A DNA stretch of 64,000 bases, taken from the NCBI RefSeq assembly GCF_026157105.1, contig NZ_JANPVQ010000001.1:923501-987500 (forward strand). Reading direction: 5' to 3'. Shown piece by piece: positions 61,020-64,000 of this stretch. Source of the stretch: Sphingomicrobium marinum. GTDB lineage: Bacteria > Pseudomonadota > Alphaproteobacteria > Sphingomonadales > Sphingomonadaceae. Both the position numbers and the translations under genes were made by a program. The notes under the pieces are model-generated. The model had not been told where the DNA came from and ran no database searches. It worked only from the letters and a program-made list of their open reading frames with translations. Numbering within the stretch: position 1 is the stretch's first letter; the number at the start of each line of letters is the position of its first letter.

Positions 61020-64000
61020 ATGGCGGAGGGCGACGTGACCCAAGCGCCGACCAAGCGCAAGAAGCCCTGGTGGAAGCGGCTGCTCAAGGAACTGGCGGTG
61101 CTGCTGGTGCTGCTGGCGGGACTGGTCGCGCTAGTACTGATCGGTATCAACACCTCGCCCGGCAAGCGTTTCCTCGCCGACCAGATCAACGGGTACACGC
61201 TGCCATCGGGCATTTCGGTGAAGATCGGGCGGATCGAAGGGTCGATCTACGACGAGGCCGTGCTCAAGAATGTGGAAGTGCACGACCTTGAAGGCGCATT
61301 CCTGACCAGCCCGGAAATCCGGCTCGACTGGGCGCCGTTCGCGTGGCTCTACAACACGCTCCACATCGACGAGGTCACTGCCGAGACGCTGACGCTGGAG
61401 CGCCTGCCGGTCACGCGGCCAAGCGAAGATGATGGTCCACTCTTGCCCGGGTTCGACATCTACATCGGCGCGCTGGAAGTCGAACAGCTTGTTATCGGCG
61501 AAGCGGTGACCGGGGCACGCCAGGTCGGATCGGTGCGCGGATCCGCGGACATTCGCTCGGGCATCGCGAAGGTCGACCTGCAGGCGGCGCTCGATGGCGG
61601 CGACCGGCTGGCGCTGCGGCTCGATAGCGAACCTGATGCGGACAAGCTCGACCTCGGCGCGCGGGTGGTATCGCCAGAAAGCGGCGTGATCGCGAAAATG
61701 CTGGGGCTACCCGACGCGGCCGAACTGACCGTGACGGGCGAGGGCAGCTGGGCCGAATGGGATGGCGAAGCGAAAGCGACGCTCGGCGAGGTGCAGCTGG
61801 CCGATCTCGACCTTATGGCGCGCGATGGCACGTACACGATTGCGGGCACCCTGCGACCCGCACGCCTGGTCCAGGGCACGCTGCGCGAATTGCTCGCGGG
61901 CACGCAGACCGTGCGCGCGACGGGCACGTTCGAAGAGCGTGTGGCCAACGGTGAAGTGCGGCTCGACGGGCCGTCGCTCGAAGTGGTGCTGCGCGGCGGT
62001 GTCGATCTTGCCGCCAACCGCTTTGACGATCTGGCAGTAGCCGCCGAACTCAAACGCCCCTCGGCGCTGTTGCCGACGTTGGGCGGACAGCCGGTGCGGC
62101 TGGCTGCATCGCTCAATGGGGCGATGGATGGCTTCGCCTACACCTACCGGCTGCGCAGTGCGGCGACCCAGATCGATGCCTATCGTTTGATCGGCTGGCA
62201 GGCCGATGGACGTGGCAACTGGGGGCCGCCGCCGCGACGCGTGCCGCTGACGCTGACCGCGCAGGCGATCACGGGCGGTGGTGCATTGGTCGACGACGTG
62301 CTGCGTGATGTACGGCTGCAGGCGCTTTTGCTGGTGGCGCACGAGAACATTCGTGCCGATGACGCGCGGCTCACGTCACGCGGTCTCAACGCCCTGATCG
62401 ACTTGTCCCTCGATCTACGCACCGGCGATCTTGATGTCGCCGTCGACGGGCAGCTGCGCAATTTCGAACTGGAAGGGCTCGGCCAGTTCGACGTCGATGC
62501 CGACCTCAACATCCGGCGCACGGGTGCTGGCACGACGGTTTCGGGGCCGGTCGTAGTGCGCACGAAGCGGCTGGATAATAGCTTCTTTGCGGGGCTGACG
62601 GGCGGCTTGCCCGCGATCAGGACCGATCTCGTTTTCGGACCTGACGGAATTGCGCGATTGAACAATCTGCGCGTGACGTCGCCCGATCTGAACCTCGCTG
62701 GCAGCGGATATCGGCGCCGTGACGGGACCTTCTACATCGAGGCCAGCGGCGAACAGGCCACTTACGGCCCGGTCGAGGTTACGATCGACGGCGATATCTC
62801 ACGTCCCGAGGTCAGCTTGCAGCTGGCCAGTCCGCAGCCCGCGCTCGGCCTCAGCGATGTTTCGGTCACGCTGCTACCGACCGCCGACGGGTTCGATTTC
62901 GTCGCTGCTGGCGGATCGCGCTTCGGACCGTTCACGACCAATGGCGAAATTCTTTTACCACCGGGCGGGACCGCGCTCATCGATATCGCCGCGCTCACTG
63001 TCGCCGGATCGACGGGGCAGGGACGTCTGGCCATCGTACCCGGCGGGTTTGACGGGCAGTTACGGCTCGCAGGCGGTGAGATCGGCGGTATCCTGACCTT
63101 CGACGTCGTCAACGAAGACGCGCAGCGTATCGCGATGGACCTGACCCTGGACGGCGCCGACTTCCCGGGGCCGCCTGCGATGCGCTTTGCCAGCGGCGAG
63201 GTCGCTGCGGTGATGATTCTGCGCGAAGGCAGCATCAGCATCCAGGGCGGGTTGGTCGCGCAGCGTGCGACCATCGCAGGGATGGACCTGCGGCGGCTCG
63301 AAGCGAACGGGCGGCTGGTGAATGGGCGCGGCAGCGCGAGCGTCACCATGCGCGGCACGCGCGCTTCGGGATTCAATTTCGCCGGCCAGGCCGACATTGC
63401 GCCCGATCGCATCATATTGAGCGGAGAGGGCGAGCTCGATCGCGAACGGCTCGCGCTCAGCAGGGCTGAATTTTTGCTAATCGATGGCGAATGGCGCCTC
63501 GACGGCGCCAACCTTCGTTACGGTGATGGCGGGGTGCGTTTTTCCGGCGCGCTAGGACCCAATCCCCGCGTCAATGCGACGCTCGACAAGCTGCCGCTCA
63601 AGCTGCTCGATCTTATTAACCCGGATATGGAATTGTCGGGCACGGCTTCAGGCCGGCTCGACCTCGCGCTCGGCAATGCGCGGCGCGGCACGTTCGATCT
63701 TGAAGTGCTGGGGCTGAGCCGGTCCGGGCTGGTGCTGGCATCGCGGCCGATAGATGTGGCGCTCGCCGGGAGGCTCGATCCGCAGGAACTGGGCATCCGC
63801 GCCGTGTTCCGGTCGGACGGAAAGCGGGTCGGGCGCGCGCAGGCGCGTTTCGCTCCGATCGGAGGAGGCGACCTGGTCAATGCGCTTCGCCGCGCGCCCA
63901 TGGTCGCCCAGGTCCGATATGCGGGGCCGAGCGATGCGCTCTGGCGCCTGTCGGGCTTTGAACTGTTCGACCTGTCGGGTCCGATGGAAGCGGCAATCGA
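61020..64000 (+). CDS. tamB: TamB-like translocation/assembly protein, N-terminal part, runs off the window
   Basis: The ATG at 61020 abuts the TamA stop. 993 codons are open to the right edge. A positively charged N-terminus (TKRKKPWWKRLLKELA) and one membrane helix (about 25-43) are followed by long beta-rich repeats: SGISVKIGRIEGSIYDE, LDWAPFAWLYNTLHIDEV and many GxxxL/D strands. This matches AsmA-like TamB, an inner-membrane-anchored periplasmic bridge. The C-terminal DUF490 domain would lie beyond the window. Confidence 0.88.
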   Translation, partial: MAEGDVTQAPTKRKKPWWKRLLKELAVLLVLLAGLVALVLIGINTSPGKRFLADQINGYTLPSGISVKIGRIEGSIYDEAVLKNVEVHDLEGAFLTSPEIRLDWAPFAWLYNTLHIDEVTAETLTLERLPVTRPSEDDGPLLPGFDIYIGALEVEQLVIGEAVTGARQVGSVRGSADIRSGIAKVDLQAALDGGDRLALRLDSEPDADKLDLGARVVSPESGVIAKMLGLPDAAELTVTGEGSWAEWDGEAKATLGEVQLADLDLMARDGTYTIAGTLRPARLVQGTLRELLAGTQTVRATGTFEERVANGEVRLDGPSLEVVLRGGVDLAANRFDDLAVAAELKRPSALLPTLGGQPVRLAASLNGAMDGFAYTYRLRSAATQIDAYRLIGWQADGRGNWGPPPRRVPLTLTAQAITGGGALVDDVLRDVRLQALLLVAHENIRADDARLTSRGLNALIDLSLDLRTGDLDVAVDGQLRNFELEGLGQFDVDADLNIRRTGAGTTVSGPVVVRTKRLDNSFFAGLTGGLPAIRTDLVFGPDGIARLNNLRVTSPDLNLAGSGYRRRDGTFYIEASGEQATYGPVEVTIDGDISRPEVSLQLASPQPALGLSDVSVTLLPTADGFDFVAAGGSRFGPFTTNGEILLPPGGTALIDIAALTVAGSTGQGRLAIVPGGFDGQLRLAGGEIGGILTFDVVNEDAQRIAMDLTLDGADFPGPPAMRFASGEVAAVMILREGSISIQGGLVAQRATIAGMDLRRLEANGRLVNGRGSASVTMRGTRASGFNFAGQADIAPDRIILSGEGELDRERLALSRAEFLLIDGEWRLDGANLRYGDGGVRFSGALGPNPRVNATLDKLPLKLLDLINPDMELSGTASGRLDLALGNARRGTFDLEVLGLSRSGLVLASRPIDVALAGRLDPQELGIRAVFRSDGKRVGRAQARFAPIGGGDLVNALRRAPMVAQVRYAGPSDALWRLSGFELFDLSGPMEAAI

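Overview
The window reads as a chromosomal segment of a GC-rich alphaproteobacterium, most likely Sphingomonadales (family Sphingomonadaceae or a close relative). The basis is gene content and protein style: a split F1-only atp operon (atpH-A-G-D-C) with a very short epsilon subunit, a TonB/ExbB/ExbD locus with extra ExbD copies, an HWE histidine kinase, a PhrB-type Fe-S photolyase, a poxvirus-type topoisomerase IB and a TamA-TamB pair. Species is not decidable by eye. I see no tRNA, rRNA, CRISPR array, transposase or integrase. No gene-free stretch exceeds about 265 bases.

Layout. 1-6.3 kb: a membrane glycan or glycolipid cluster (two convergent PAP2/Aur1-like paralogs, a GT87-like and a GT-C-like membrane protein, a GtrB-like GT2, a SAM methyltransferase); its middle is visibly AT-richer than the rest. 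6.3-11.2 kb: F1 ATP synthase genes on the minus strand, with a small YHS/TRASH-like cysteine protein between atpD and atpC. 11.5-17.6 kb: hydrolase, GNAT, DUF1203, Ada, PhrB photolyase and a periplasmic HExxH/TPR protein. 17.7-21.7 kb: priA, purC, DUF4349 lipoprotein. 21.7-23.8 kb: an AT-rich island with its own near-consensus promoter, a structured leader, an OLD/DUF3696-like ATPase and a PIN-domain nuclease, inserted before parC. 23.9-28 kb: parC and a GGDEF-EAL protein. 27.9-33.9 kb: three abutting paralogs with TIR + one membrane span + TolB/FlgO-like + TPR architecture, the last one frameshifted. 34-38.1 kb: two PilZ proteins, the DUF1285-nudix-cca operon, a pteridine-reductase-like SDR with folB. 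38.3-41.5 kb: tonB-exbB-exbD-exbD, a terminator, then a third exbD. 41.5-47.1 kb: HWE kinase, DipZ, MsrB, ABC exporter. 47.2-52.5 kb: PHB depolymerase, a TonB-C-like periplasmic protein, DUF4126, DoxX, amidohydrolase, a secreted hypothetical. 52.5-54.4 kb: a palindrome cluster, thiolase and MaoC behind a LiuR-like operator. 54.5-64 kb: MscS channel, topoisomerase IB, PfpI-like protein, small hypotheticals, an eroded S24 repressor, TamA and the N-terminal part of TamB.

Most of the window is housekeeping. The two places most likely to hold something undescribed are the ATPase-PIN pair (a plausible two-gene defence or toxin module with a hairpin leader) and the tandem TIR trio (an intracellular TIR joined through one membrane span to a predicted periplasmic TPR sensor). 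Smaller points of interest are the YHS-like gene in the atp operon, the MsrB-DipZ periplasmic repair pair, a hairpin between exbB and exbD, and an S24 remnant lying antisense to a probable gene. All function calls are from reading motifs and gene context; no database search was run.
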